Shown in pieces: positions 11,505 through 24,400 of a stretch of DNA of 64,000 nt. The position numbers were made by a program, and so were the translations under genes. Each line of letters starts with the position of its first letter. Within the stretch, counting starts at the first letter, position 1. The notes under the pieces are model-generated. The model ran no database searches. It saw nothing but the letters and a program-made list of their open reading frames with translations, and was not told the DNA's origin. Source of the stretch: Antedon bifida (taxonomy: Eukaryota; Echinodermata; Crinoidea; Comatulida; Antedonidae); NCBI GenBank assembly GCA_963402885.1, contig OY727102.1:4774001-4838000 (forward strand). The letters run 5' to 3'.

Positions 11505-11645
11505 ATATTATACAAAATAATGAATGTTTATGAGTGTAATGGTACAAAAGAATGGCATGAGGTGAAATATAACCTTTCATCATTCACCAAAAGCCATTAT
11601 TTGTACCATTACACGAATATAAAATATTAATTATTTGTTTTATAT
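11505..11645. mobile_element. Foldback element with collapsed hairpin, unit 3
   Basis: The outer arms are retained, but GGTGAA is joined directly to ATATAACCTTTCATC at 11561-11580. The left inner arm and the cap are therefore missing and no central hairpin can form. This is the pattern expected of deletion across a palindrome. Confidence 0.7.
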
Positions 11646-12645
11646 AACATCTAAATAGATTCCTATCATTTGAATAAAAGGTAGGCCTAGCCTGGCCTAC
11701 ATTTAATTCACATTGATTAAAACAGTAACATTTGGTTTTTAATAATATTATATAAAATGTTATATTTATAGGGATTTTATAAACACACCTACTTTAGTGT
11801 AATTATGTCAACAAACGACCAAACATTCCTAGGCCTTAGCGAGGCTAAAACGCCTAGGCTAGCCTAAAACTAACAGTCCTAGGCCTAGGCTAGACCTAGT
11901 ACTAGCTTGGCTGAAAGGCAAAACTTCGACAGACAATTGCAACTTATCTAGGCTAATTATGGATTTTCCAACGATTCCACGTCTTGCAGAGATGTTCACA
12001 TTAATTAATCAAAATCCTAATTTAAATGCCTTTTTGATCTAAATTAGTACATATATATCGCTCCCAAAATGTACTTCACTGAACCTGTCATAACATTCAA
12101 ATCGCGGCGAAAGCACAAATAGGTGGCGCTGTTGTATTTCAAAAGCAATAGTATACAACAAAATATTTTCCAATCGCGAAAAGCTTTTTTTTTCGTACAC
12201 AAAAAAGTACTATTAAACGATCGTTTAATAGTGCGTACTATTGCACCCCATGTGACCCACATTCGTCCAATCAAATGACAGGAATTTATTTAGGTGTTAT
12301 ATAAAATATAATAATAATTTCCATTTGTACAGTGCTATTCCAACGATTATTTCTCATGGCGTTTTGGACTTGGATGTTACACTTTTCAAACTGCTGCTCC
12401 CCTCACGTTATGTCAGTGCCAATAATTCTAGTGCTTTCTTATCTGCCCACCATACCATACTTTCCACCTGAGTAGTGTAATTAATGCTCTTGTTGCTTAC
12501 CATACCTTTCAACCGAATTGGTAAAAGCAGTGTAAAATAATGAAGATTTATCGTGTGCACTTAATTGTCTACATAGGTTTTCATTTAATATTGTTTACAT
12601 CATCTTTAACCAACAACCCATTAAATACTCAATTATAACCTTAGC

Positions 12646-15600
12646 ACTTTCAACATACTCTGAACTGCGGCAGCGATGGATGCAATCTTATCTTCTAAAA
12701 CTAAAAATTGTCTTCGTTGTTTTATTTTTTATTTTTCTAACTGATTACGACGTAATAAGGAGGCGTTAAGACATTACTGTTATCTTGTTTGTCATTTACT
12801 ATACATTATATTCACAATTATAAATTCATTAATATACCAACTAATTCGATATTTGATTAAACCCGAAACATTTTATTTATTGTATCGTTAAAATGTATCT
12901 CTATCGTTAGGTTTTCATTTTCAATTATTGTATAGAATAAATACAGTTATTCAATAATATTTGATATATCTCATAAATACCTACATTCACAACCTTATAC
13001 TTACCCAACACAGATGGTTGTGGCCAAATTGGTGTTATATGATGTTACTATACTACTATACTTTTAATAATCGAGAAAAATTGTTCACTGGCTTATTTCA
13101 TATGTATTTAATACCACAGAAGCCAAAGTAATTTAACGTATTTGAAGTACGGTGCATTTAACGTATAATTGTACGTACAATTACAACGTAATTTAAAATT
13201 CTGTACGATTAACTTAATTTAAGTACATTTAATGTAATTGTTTTTAAAGATTATAAAAAAAAATATATTACTGCACATTGTCTATTTAGAGTTTTTCTTT
13301 CTGTTAGAAATGTATTTGTTTTATAGATTCGAACCTATGTTTCTTTGCGACATTTCGGCAACCTTTGTGCATGTTTGAAGGTACGTTTATCGATGTGTAT
13401 GTTTCGCTCACATTCAATTCACCAGGGAAAAAAAGTAGTGAGCCCTCTATCGGCAGCGAATCGTTTTTGCACACGAGACAGCGTGAATAATTACCCGGAA
13501 GCAACTTTGTTTTTAAAAATAAATATTAAGTTTTTGCAAATTGGCCAATTGGAACTTTTGGTTTTATTTACTAATGAATAATTCATGAAAACCTTTGACA
13601 CAGCATCTACGAACCACGTGATATTGTTTTTTTATCGACAAAGCCATTATATCTGTGTCAAACAAGGGTGAATGACACCGATGTTTTTTAAACAATTTTA
13701 GGGTATTCGAATGTTAAAATTTCGTCTAATTTGTTGAGGCTGTAATAAAACAACCTAACTTTTTGAGAAGGTGGGTTTTATATTTTCTGGATATTTAATT
13801 TTTCAATAGTAGTTAATAAAAAAATCTCGTTGGTGTTATTTTTTATTTTTTTTTAATGGCTGCTTAAACATGTGCCTTTTTGGTTATTTTACTGCTGAAA
13901 ATGGAACACATGGTTGTAGCTAAAATCATTTTTTTACACCATAAGATTAAAAATGTTGCTTTTTAAAATAATAAGAACATTATATAATATATAGGAAAGC
14001 TGTTTTTAATCATAAAACTTTACAAAGCCTCTTATTTTATTCAAAAATCAATATAGTCTAGGCCTAGTTTACAGTTAGGAGAGCTAGGCTTTAGCCTGTT
14101 ATTATAGTGGAGTAGTGCGTGTATTGTTGGCGCGTGTTCATTGTCGGGCGCGCGTATTTATAGGCCTAGGCCTAAGGAAATAAAAATAAATGATTACAAA
14201 TAAAACTAAATATTGATTATTATTAATTTAATGTTGTTTTTTTTACAGATCACAGAGGGATGTTCTTAAGCTGTTTGCATACTTCAATACAATAGAAATA
14301 GCATTAATCAACAACAATTCCTCATTAATTTACCGGCATATGTGAAACAACACATACAGTAATTATGGATATCTACAGATTTTTATTGCCAAAGGACATT
14401 TAATTTTTAAAATCTTGTTATTTTCCTAATTTACTTATTTAAAGGTTCAAGCGGAGGTTGGTTGTTGTGCGGTAATTGTTATAAAGTTTAAATGTGATTT
14501 CCAAATCGGCAATAAATAATCATTATAAATATAAATAGAAAAAGGCCTAGTACAAAAGATGTTAATTTAATATACAAAACTTGTTGTGTAATTTGTGATA
14601 ATATTAAAAGTTTTATGTTAAATGGTGTGTATTTCATTTATTGCTCCATTATTATAATAAAAAGAAGGGAATCGTGAAATTTCATTAATTATTTAGCCCC
14701 AAGAATGTATTGATTTTATAGTATTTTACCAATTTAAACAGTCCAGGCCTAGCTTGCAGACAGTCCCCCCACCCACTTCACCCAATGCTTAATAATTTTA
14801 AGAAAAATGAAAGTTCAACACTTTATTTCAAAATTTATAAGCCCTTTGTCCTCATATTTTAAGATTATGAATCAGCCACTTAACAAAAATAACAATCGAG
14901 GGGCCAATGATGAAGCGCATCTTCCCTCATTCTCTTCGCCTAAGAAAACGATTATTCCAGCCCTGCCGCGTCTCCCTAGGCCTACGCGCACCGTGCTTTC
15001 GCTTAAAACAGACCTATATTCAACTCCTTATAGAATTTGTTTGAAAAATAACACCAAGCTTATTTTTGGAAATCTTAGAAAATACATATAAGACTATATT
15101 ATACCGTTTTCAGAATTTCATTTAAAAGTTCCAAATTAATGTTAACTATTTTAACAAACTAGTTAGTTTTCACTTTCTTGTTTTCGTCGTATGACTCGCT
15201 TTGTTTACGCTTACACTTGGCTTAGATGTTTATCTTAGAATTCGAATAAATGAATCCATAATCAACAAAAATTGGCACTGTTGTGGTTTTTGTTTAATAT
15301 AAATGTTCCTAATACACAGAAATCAATTAAACAGCAATATAATTTAATATAAACGAGTTAAAAAGGAAATTTAGACAGCCTATAAAATACGGAAGTCAGA
15401 ACTCGCGTCGCTCGAAATGTTCGGTAACTTTCTATTTATAGCCTATCGAAAAAGGCTCTGGCTAACTTTTAAATTAAAACGGCTCTCGGAACACTTAATT
15501 TCCCATTATCACTATTTGACGTGGATGTGCGCTAAATGGTAGCAATGAATTACGATAGAAAGTCGTTCAGTTTAGTATTTTGTCATTGATTGATGAGTGG

Positions 15601-16084
15601 TAAATTGATATGGTTTAAAGTAACCAAGTATACATTTCTAAAACACCAAGTAAAGATGCGTTGTGTTCGCAAAGTATGTCGTACATGATCGTAAACTTAG
15701 ACATGGAAAATAGACATCGGAAACTAATAGAGAATTAGATTCGACATAAAAAAAGGAGATGACTGTTTATTTCCTGCATGGTCACTTAAAAAAATGTTTC
15801 TGTGTGTCGGATTCAAATTGAAAATTGGAAGAAAATATTCTGATTATCAACATGGGTTCAGTAACGCATAAATCGTATAACGTTAATCGTATAAACGCGA
15901 ACGCATTCTATTTGATCCTTGTATACAACAAATGCTAGATTACCAAGAAATTATTCATTCTATTGCGATTAGCAATAATTATATTTAATTTTATAAAACT
16001 TCACTGTGCTTTGACAAGAATATGTGTTGTAATTTATGTGGTCTTAATGTATTATATTAGATTATTATTTTTTATATTAAATAA
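12646..16084. other. Gene-free AT-rich stretch
   Basis: No exon recognised on either strand. It contains a perfect 18-bp palindrome, TAATTGTACGTACAATTA (13166-13183), scattered AGGCCTA motifs (14060, 14163, 14747, 14978), and a slightly GC-richer patch near 14115-14155. A 94-codon open frame at 14807-15091 has no family resemblance that I can see. Confidence 0.4.
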
Positions 16085-16350
16085 TGTTTTTGAACACATT
16101 TACGGCCGCCATCTTGTTGGTTCCCCTCCCAGCTCCTGTATGTCGGAATCACTTTTCAGTCTGGAGTGCGCCCTCTAGCCTTCGGCTTTATCTCACTGTA
16201 TTACACTCAATTACGACGACCGCGCGCACTTGCGTTGCGCTTACATGCGTGCATTGTGTGCCGAGTGAGTGCCAAGCTTACGAATTGCACGGCTTCTTTA
16301 TATTTCGAGCGTGCAACGCAACACACAACCGGTGTGAAATAGCGTCGCAA
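16085..16350. promoter_or_regulatory. CpG-richer island, candidate regulatory element or promoter
   Basis: This stretch of about 260 bp stands out from its AT-rich surroundings through many CG dinucleotides (for example GACGACCGCGCGCACTTGCG and CGAGCGTGCAACGC), and it contains a GCGCCCTCTAGC motif. Two overlapping open frames cross it, but neither looks like a conserved protein. It may be an unmethylated regulatory island, a short first exon, or the remnant of an older repeat. The evidence is compositional only. Confidence 0.3.
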
Positions 16351-19122
16351 TAACTGCCTATTTAAAATCATGAAATGAATTGCTTTCTAATTGTTAATCA
16401 GAATGGTAGAAATATCCTTCTCATAAGTTTATGTCCGGTATGTGAATATGATCAATAAATACGAAAATAAATTTAATTTAAAAGACATTCATTAGAGATA
16501 AGATGCTAACAATGTACAAAAGAAATTGTTGTTTTCTTTTTCTATGATATGGATTGATTCGTAACAAATAATAACAAGTTATATAATAAATATTTAGTTA
16601 AGTCTTAAAGCTCAGGTACAGGCATGAATTTTAAATATAATATCTGGTTAATTGTACATAAATCAAATATTTGTAACAGAAATCAAGACGAAAAAACATG
16701 AATTTCCCTTAATAAGGTCAAATACAAAATTTGGCAAAATTCTGCCATAAAAACGAGGAAGACTTTTTTTCAGTAGTTAGGTAGTTGAACCTAATGTACT
16801 AACATGTCTGGTGACTCCCTAGAAGGTGAAAAAGATGGTGGATATACGGTGGATAATTCTTGCTATAGCATGAAAATAAAAATCTGAAGTTCAATAAAAA
16901 TACCAGAAATGTAAAATTTAAGTTATATTATTATTTTCAACAAGCTCGTGTAACACAAATGAAATCCCAAAAAATTATGAAACATAGGGGAAACTATAGA
17001 TCGATAATTAGTGGAATGTATGATCAATAGAAATGTAGTCCATATTTTACTCATTATAAACTAAACAATTATACAACAAATTTTGCTTGGAATGTCTGTA
17101 CATTTACGTTTACATTTCTGTATTTCCCTTGTATCTCAATCGATACTGTTTAAGACATTGTTACCCACATAATTTTGTTTCAGTAGAAAAGATATATCAA
17201 ACTATTTTGTTGGTATAGAGGACATTTGAATAAACTTTTTTTTGCACAATATCTCAATAATATAAACGTGGGTAGGCCTATTTGTAATCTATTTGATTCG
17301 TTATTAGCCAGAAGTACTTTATACACGGCGTTGTTACATTATCTAAAAATAAATTAATTGAGGTTGTTATGTTTGTACCAATGGATTGAAAATACGATTT
17401 CAATTCCATTCATATTGATACTAATGGCAGTGAACAATGGGGAAATACTGCTTCTCGTCGTTTATTTTATATACGCGCATTGTTATTTCTTAATCTGAAA
17501 AGTGTACCTTCATATTATATCTCTCCTTTACCTCATACAGATGTATTTTGTATGCTATTTCCATTAAATTCTATTGTTGAATTCTCATTCAATAATAACT
17601 GTCTTTTACCAACAAACAACTAAATTGCTTATATCTGTAATAAACTTGATTGGATTTTATTAAAAATTGAACAAACCAAATCAAGATTTATTGTTATTTA
17701 AATAATTTATTGTTATTCGATATTAAATGGAAATAAAATATATACGTTAGAGGCCAAATTTCACGTTTTCTTTGCTGTTGGTATTATTTTAAAACACGTC
17801 GATAATTCAACAGATATATAAATTATTATGAGCATAATGAAGTAGACAAGAAAAAAAAAAGCTGATTAAAATACATGTATAAGAATTGAGTATTAAAAAA
17901 AACGTATATAGTTTTTATTTTTAGACGCTTCTAGTAATTTCACAGCAAAATTCAAAATCTTAGAAAAATAAAAAATAATTATAATTATTTTATATAGTCT
18001 GTTTTCTCTTAAATTTGAAAAAAATCCCACTAAAATACTGAGACAAATAGAATTTGGAATCGTGGATTTGGGAAAATGTCATTTAAGAAAATCCGTCCGT
18101 TCTATAAAGTCATGTGATTTAAACCTACAAAAACATTTTTAGATGTTTTATAATTTATAATGTATAATGTATAATATTATTATCTATATCACTCATTGTT
18201 TGTTTGAATAAAAATCGAAATCAACAAACGTGTTAAACAAAGTTTCCTGAATGTTCTCAAATTTAAGTTATTATTGCCTTCATCAACTATTTTATACATA
18301 TACTTGGAATTGTGTTTTTATAAATGAATTTAATTTTTTACGTAACATATCAAGTAAAGTGAATTTCAAGACGAACAAACAATCACTTACCTTAAAAGGT
18401 ACTCCTTTTAACTAATTCTCGTTTACAATTTTGCATCAAGTAGAGTCGGGACTTTTTAAAGTAGACGATATCAATATCTGTTATTTGAGGAAAATCATTT
18501 CTATTTGGCTTATTAGACAATCAAAGAAAATATCTACCATAAAATGGCACGCCAATCCAGTACGGTAATGTGAGATCGAAAAGGCTATACGCCATTATAC
18601 AGTTACTAAAAGTATCATAGTGCCGCAAGGATATATTGTAATTTGATGTGGAATCATTATTTCAATACATCATTTTATAGATAAAACACATATTTATATT
18701 ATACCCAGAAAGATGCTATTAAAACTTTATTTTAGTAAGTTATTTCTGTATCAATGTTTCTGTTAATTGATTAATATTCATTGTCACGTGAATGCTTTTA
18801 TATTAGTTTTTTCTTGAAAATTGAAAAAAAAAATCTTGATGTATCATCACTTTATAGGTATTTAACAATGTATCTTAACAATTATTATCAAATAATATTA
18901 ATATTGTACGGCTATATATTCTCTTAGTTTCCGTAAGCGACCATGTCAAAATGATTCTACTGTGAACTACCTTTTGTTCCACCTATTGCAGTATAACAAA
19001 ATGTACTTATTGCAGTAACTATTTCGTAGAATATAATGTTGACATGATACCTACAAACTCTAAAATAACAAAAAACACCATCACTCAATTGATTAACGAA
19101 TGATATTCATTACCCATTTTAA
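16351..19122. other. Gene-free AT-rich stretch
   Basis: No coding region, RNA gene or clear repeat recognised. Poly-A and poly-T runs and simple AT-rich tracts dominate. Confidence 0.4.
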
Positions 19123-19466
19123 AGATGTATTGTCCCCCAAAAACATGAAATGAAGATTATTTAAATCACACTTTGAATATGTCATTTTGTAGTTTTAATA
19201 AAGTTAATCACTTCCGTAGAAAAAAAAAAGAAAAAAAATAATGTTTTCACTTATAACATGACAAACTAAATGGTTAAATTTCACCAAAAACCATTGGCTG
19301 GCAGCCAATTTGACCATTTTTTGCTTTAAATTACAGTTTTTTCAGGTAAATACATTTTTTTTCGATCCAATTTTTGGTCAAAGTGGATAAATTATTATGT
19401 GCCATTAAAATGGCATATTCAACAAAAAAATTATAAAAAAATCTTTTTCAGGGGGACAATACATCT
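19123..19466. mobile_element. TTAA-flanked MITE, long copy
   Basis: Perfect 16-base terminal inverted repeats, AGATGTATTGTCCCCC and GGGGGACAATACATCT, flanked on both sides by TTAA (19119-19122 and 19467-19470). TTAA duplications are the hallmark of piggyBac-type insertion, so a piggyBac-derived MITE is inferred. Internal features are a TTGGCTGGCAGCCAA palindrome near 19292 and a mirrored TGGTCAAA segment. There is no ORF. Confidence 0.8.
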
Positions 19467-19737
19467 TTAATACATTTTGAAGTCATTTTGGATATTATAC
19501 TCTTAGCTTGGTTCACAAACATTTTAAGAATTTGGATATTATAATTATATTTCTTAAGCTCATGTCCAGACTTTTTACATGCTCAGGGTGCGTAGGTAAT
19601 GGAAAAAAATAAAATGTGTGTAAACGTTGATCGAAATTAGATTATATACATCACGGTAGAATAATAAATATGATCTCACTTTAAATATGCCACTGAAACT
19701 GTTACTCTCCAAGTAAGGTTAAAGTCTATTTATTCTA

Positions 19738-20094
19738 GGACAATAACGATCGACGATAAATATATAAATATGCATTTATCCTTACATAAAACAAAAGAAA
19801 TCTAAAATGTTTTCAACTTAACTCCATCTATGCTGTATTTTATGAAAATTGTATTTTCACACTTCCAATCAAATGACGTCATGATTAGTAAGAGCAGTAA
19901 TATCGTGACGATACAACAACATTTAATTGTTCTTATTGATCATGACGTCATTTGATTGGATTTAAAAACATATTATCTTTATCAACGACAGATTAAATGG
20001 TTATCCAATAGTTCTAAAATGAAAAACTCTTCTAGAATATCTTTTGTTTTATGTTAGAAAAATGTTATCCATTTATCGTCGATCGTTATTGTCC
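19738..20094. mobile_element. TA-flanked foldback MITE
   Basis: The left terminus GGACAATAACGATCGACGAT is matched by its complement at the right end (ATCGTCGATCGTTATTGTCC). Inverted homology extends inward to ACATAAAACAAAAGA. A second inner inverted pair, near 19864-19884 and 19938-19960, contains AAATGACGTCAT. Both ends abut TA (19736-19737 and 20095-20096). The element is 357 bp and non-coding. Confidence 0.8.
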
Positions 20095-20096
20095 TA

Positions 20097-21049
20097 TTGT
20101 GTTGCAGCCTTAAGAAAACACTGTGCAAAACTCTAATATTTAAAAAATATATTATATTATAGGCCTATTATTTAAAGAAAATTAATTAAATTATTAATTA
20201 AAATTACTTCTGTTTTTAGATATAGATAATAATGTATATAAATTTCTATACAGTTTTGTACCTTTCTGTTGTTTTCTTACAATGTTGTTTATTTTTTACC
20301 TTTTTTTAATGACATACCCCTGTGAGCAGTTGGCTATTACCATCAAATAAATGTCAGAGGTCTGAAGTTCAACTTAATAAAGGGGTTTAAAAGGGTCTAG
20401 AGGTCCTAATTACTTCCGCTGAACACAGGTGCCAATGGCGCTGCTCATTATACAACCGCTCTATCCAGGGGCGCTATCATGGTATTGTTGGCTGATGTCC
20501 TTTACTTTCAAATCCTCAACTTTCCCCTGTTGTTTGCTACCATCAGATAGGTATTCACTAATATGGATTAAGTTTAGACAAACACAAACAACAGACAATA
20601 TATATTTGTACATAATGGTTTATATATTGATGATATATCATTTTGCTTTTCAATTATTATCATTATTTATTTATTTATTAAGTGATTGTTGGAAGTAAAT
20701 ATTTTAATCATATTCGTGAACTAAATTAATTTAATACTAATTTGTTGATTATACAAGATTACATGATATAAGTGCACGATTAAAAAGACTGAGACGAAAA
20801 TGATTATTATTGGAATAATTGTTAGTGCAAAATGCTTATTATCGCGTAATTATTATTAAAAACGTGATCGGAGAGTGCTTGAAGTAATACCAAATAAATA
20901 GATAGAGTACATCATTCATGTTATCAGAACAAACACAATAATTATCAATAATGAGGAGAATGTTTTCCTTTAAAAGAAATAATAATTTTAGCACACAATC
21001 AGTGCACACTTTAATAGATGTTTTCGTAGTATTTTAAACGGTTAGAACT
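20097..21049. other. Gene-free stretch with a GC-richer patch
   Basis: The patch at about 20320-20550 is less AT-rich than its flanks and includes GGTGCCAATGGCGCTGC and CAGGGGCGCTATC. No exon could be supported. One AGGCCTA lies near 20161. Confidence 0.3.
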
Positions 21050-21480
21050 TATTGTGAATCACGGATGCGGCAGTGTACTGTTCGTTCGATGATCTTTCGA
21101 TTTTTCCATTCCAATAATACAGGCCGCCTTCAATTTCCGGGCCAACCTATCACAATGTAAGCGCCGACAGTATGCAACAGTGTACTGTAACAATAGATCG
21201 AACAAACGTAAATACTAATCATAATTAAAGATCTGATAGACAAGAAGCAAGAAAAGATTATTTTCACGATCAATGATCAGCGTTGATGGCCTGTTGTATT
21301 CGTTTCATTTGTTTCTCCTCTCAGTAACTTTCAGTATCTTGGTCAAGATTCTCAATTTCCGGTATTCTTCAAAGGATCGATAGCATATCACGACGCGTAA
21401 CAGAACCGTAAACCATTTTCGTGATTCGGCCATGTAAACATCACGTGCAGTAATCATTCTTCGATCGTGATTAGTTTTGA
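21050..21480. promoter_or_regulatory. Higher-complexity island, candidate cis-regulatory element
   Basis: About 430 bp of less AT-rich sequence between strongly AT-rich blocks. CAGTGTACTGT occurs twice about 107 bp apart, each followed within 20 bases by a GATC-containing segment. An AACATCACGTGCAG E-box site lies near 21437. No open frame here looks like a protein. A role as an enhancer or promoter is inference only. Confidence 0.25.
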
Positions 21481-24400
21481 TCCAAATTCATCCACATTCT
21501 ATTCTATTGTTTTTGAAGAAATTTCCCCAATGCCACGTGACTTTACGGGAGTTCGTACATTACGTAACAATCGATTTTTTTTCCAGTACCGTGATTCTTA
21601 CAAGAGGCTATCATTTCCATAATGCACTTCATCAACACAAAGCTAATAATCATGTACCGACTGCAACGCACAGCACTTGAATTGAATACTGCAATGAGCA
21701 ATTACACTCATGCTATTGGTTACATAGCGATGCAATTTTAATCATCATTAAAAATTACCTACCATATTAAATTACTTTAATACTTTTAATACTTTTGATT
21801 ATATAGATCCACGTTTAATATACATATATAATAATTATTTTGTTACCTAAATAATGTATTAATCAGAATCAAGCATATTTTTGTTATTAACAAAACATGT
21901 AAAAAATTGTATAAGTGTCTGATTTTTCTAAAAATCCAGTCCTGATTGTCGTTTTAGGAGAAATAAGGATGATTGTAAGAGTTTATATTATTTGGCATTA
22001 TTCTTGTATTTATAACTGTGTTACTAAACTACAAAAATTAAACAGCGCGTGATATGAGATTCAAGTTTTACTAGTTTAGGCCTATAACATCATCAACAGT
22101 TACAATCTGATTCAAACCGAAGTACAAATGTTATGATTCATGAAAGTTGTTAATTCTATCATTTCATAGTTATCTCATCTTTACCCTTCTTTTTTCGTTA
22201 ATTTTCTTTTTCTCCTGTAATTTATATAATACTATCATCAATACAATTTAATTATCCTCTTCATCTCGGTTGGCACATAGGACTGTAAATGTTTTTCCAA
22301 TTCGGTTTGTCTTTTCTTATCTGTTCTTTTTATCATCTGGTCTTCTTAAATTAAAGGTTTCGTTCTTAATGTATGTTTTCCTCCAAGTCGTTTTTTATCT
22401 CCCTCACCTGGGATGGAGTTCATCTGATTTCTACTTTGGGTTCTATGCAGTAAGAACATGTGGCAACCTCATCAATACAATTTAATCAGTAATTTTATAA
22501 AATCATAAACTTTTATATTTCTTTTCCAATACCTTTTGCTTGCTTAAACATTTGAATATAGTACACTTTTATTCTACAAAATGTTATTATATCATCGTTA
22601 AATAAACTTGAACTGAGGCTGTCGTGTCACGGATATACGAAAACATTTCGCTAGAAGTATACGTAATATTACCCATATTTGTTCACATTGGTTGTTGTCT
22701 CGTATTAACTTCAAAATCCCAATGGCGTATCCATTGTGGCCGGCTCAATGATTACATTTTCAATTGTTTTTAATAATACTTTCTCACCCTTGGGGGACAA
22801 CGTCATTGACAAGTTGCTTTATTTGCTGTGTTGGTTTAGGTAAAATCAATAATGCCCAACTCTTTTATTTAATAGCGAATAACACTTTGGTGTTTAAATT
22901 ACAATCTAATCTACCTTGTAATTATGTATATCATATGATTTACTCGTAATTAAACGATCAGTTACTGAAGATTTCTTATTTCATGAAACTATCTGAGGCA
23001 ACAGTAGACACAAAGCATTGTATTAAAAAAAAAAATTAAAATCGAAAATAAATACTAATGTTGATATATTATTATGTTTCTTTATAGATTGAACATGATA
23101 AAAAAGAAGCGGAATACCGGAGGCAATGTATTAAAACAGTTCGGCTATTCACAGTTTGTGCAAACTCTGTTGCAGACTCAACAGTATGTCTTATTAATTG
23201 TTAAAAATTTATTTAAGATTAATTAGCGGTATTTAATGTTAAAATGTCCACGCATACTTTAGCTTTATATTGTTTACTGTATACATAATAATTCAAAGAT
23301 TGTATTTGTAGTTGTAGAAGAAAACTATGAGTAAACCGACGCTACAATGGTTAAAGTTGAATTTAACTGAACCAAGACCTCTCGAAAATTACATCACGTA
23401 ACACTGTCTTGTAAAACACAATATTATATTATACTCTTATAACTGTTCTATTCAAAATCTATTTTTCTTACAATATGATATTTCACTTTTTATTTGTGTG
23501 CTATTAGTATTACTGTAGTTTGGTGACGGAGTAGCACGTAGTAATAATACAGAATTATTTGAGCACTTTTTTCAGGCTCACCAAATACTTTAATGATTTG
23601 TCATCCAAAATTGAATCCAATTAAATATTATAAACCATACCGGTAGTATTACAATGAAATGTGACGTATTTGTTCATAGTAGGATCGGGTGTGACGTAGA
23701 TCTTCATGCATTGAAAAATCTATATTTTATAACCGGGTAGCGGATCGAATAGGCGTGTTTCTAAATCTATTTGTTTAACTTTGCTTTGGGATGGAGTAAT
23801 CTAACAATTAACAAGTTGTCAAAGAACGAGTATGCATCATATAAAATCGAATTTGGTTTCTTAGACATTAGTTGTATTGGTGTTTGTATGGCTACTAAAA
23901 TAATAGAGCTATCGTAGTATGAAACAATACCAGTTATGGTGCAATATTTGCAACTGATGTATACAGTCCAGAGGAATGGATTGATCCCTCCTTCATGGAC
24001 AGACCAACACATACCAACAAAACCTTTTACTTACACTGAGGTTATTGGCTCAGCTATAAGTCACGAAATAATCACAGCACTTTAGTTTTTGTGATTTTAA
24101 GATGATACATCAAAAAACTATCAAAGTATGATTAATACAGGAACCGATGGAAGAATACCTATTCAATCAACTCCACAAAACGACAATGAAGCGAATTAAG
24201 AATTTGCATTCATTCAGGATATTCGGAACGTCTTTTAACGCATAAAACATGTAAAGTGCATTTTAAAAGACTACTTATTCAAAACATGCAATGTAGTCAT
24301 AAATCATGGCAGAGATTGTCATTTAACAGAACACGAAAATAATTCTTCTGTTCATTAGCCAACAATGATACGGAGAAATTACAAGAATATGCATAGCCGA

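Larger units (their letters stand above)
9376..12645. repeat. Tandem array unit 3 (about 3.3 kb, with insertion)
   Basis: Third direct copy. It has a retrotransposon fragment (10771-11160) not present in units 1 and 2, a tandem duplication of an approximately 186-bp segment (ATGAAATTATATTAGG at 10712 and again at 11288), and a foldback whose central palindrome is partly deleted near 11561-11588. The array ends where TTAGC is followed by unrelated sequence at about 12646. Confidence 0.9.

Noticed and set aside
6062-12274. Recurring minus-strand open frame of about 75 codons in each array unit (6062-6292, 8775-8996, 12044-12274)
   Set aside because: Frame and start shift between copies by small indels, it crosses the 12-bp-arm inverted repeat, and it has no recognisable domain. 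It recurs only because the DNA is a tandem repeat.
3755-12645. Array units as tandem Helitrons
   Set aside because: Helitrons often form tandem arrays and the unit ends in CCTTAG, but I could not find a convincing TC start, a 3' hairpin just before the end, or any Rep/helicase coding.
13326-13335. Minus-strand GGTTCGAATC resembling a tRNA B box
   Set aside because: No A box at tRNA spacing and no acceptor stem; the word is part of a short palindrome.
14807-15091. 94-codon plus-strand open frame
   Set aside because: Ser/Pro/Lys-rich chance frame; no domain, no splice context, no neighbour support.
16084-16353. 89-codon plus-strand open frame in the CpG island
   Set aside because: The frame is probably long only because local GC content lowers stop frequency; composition is not that of a conserved protein.
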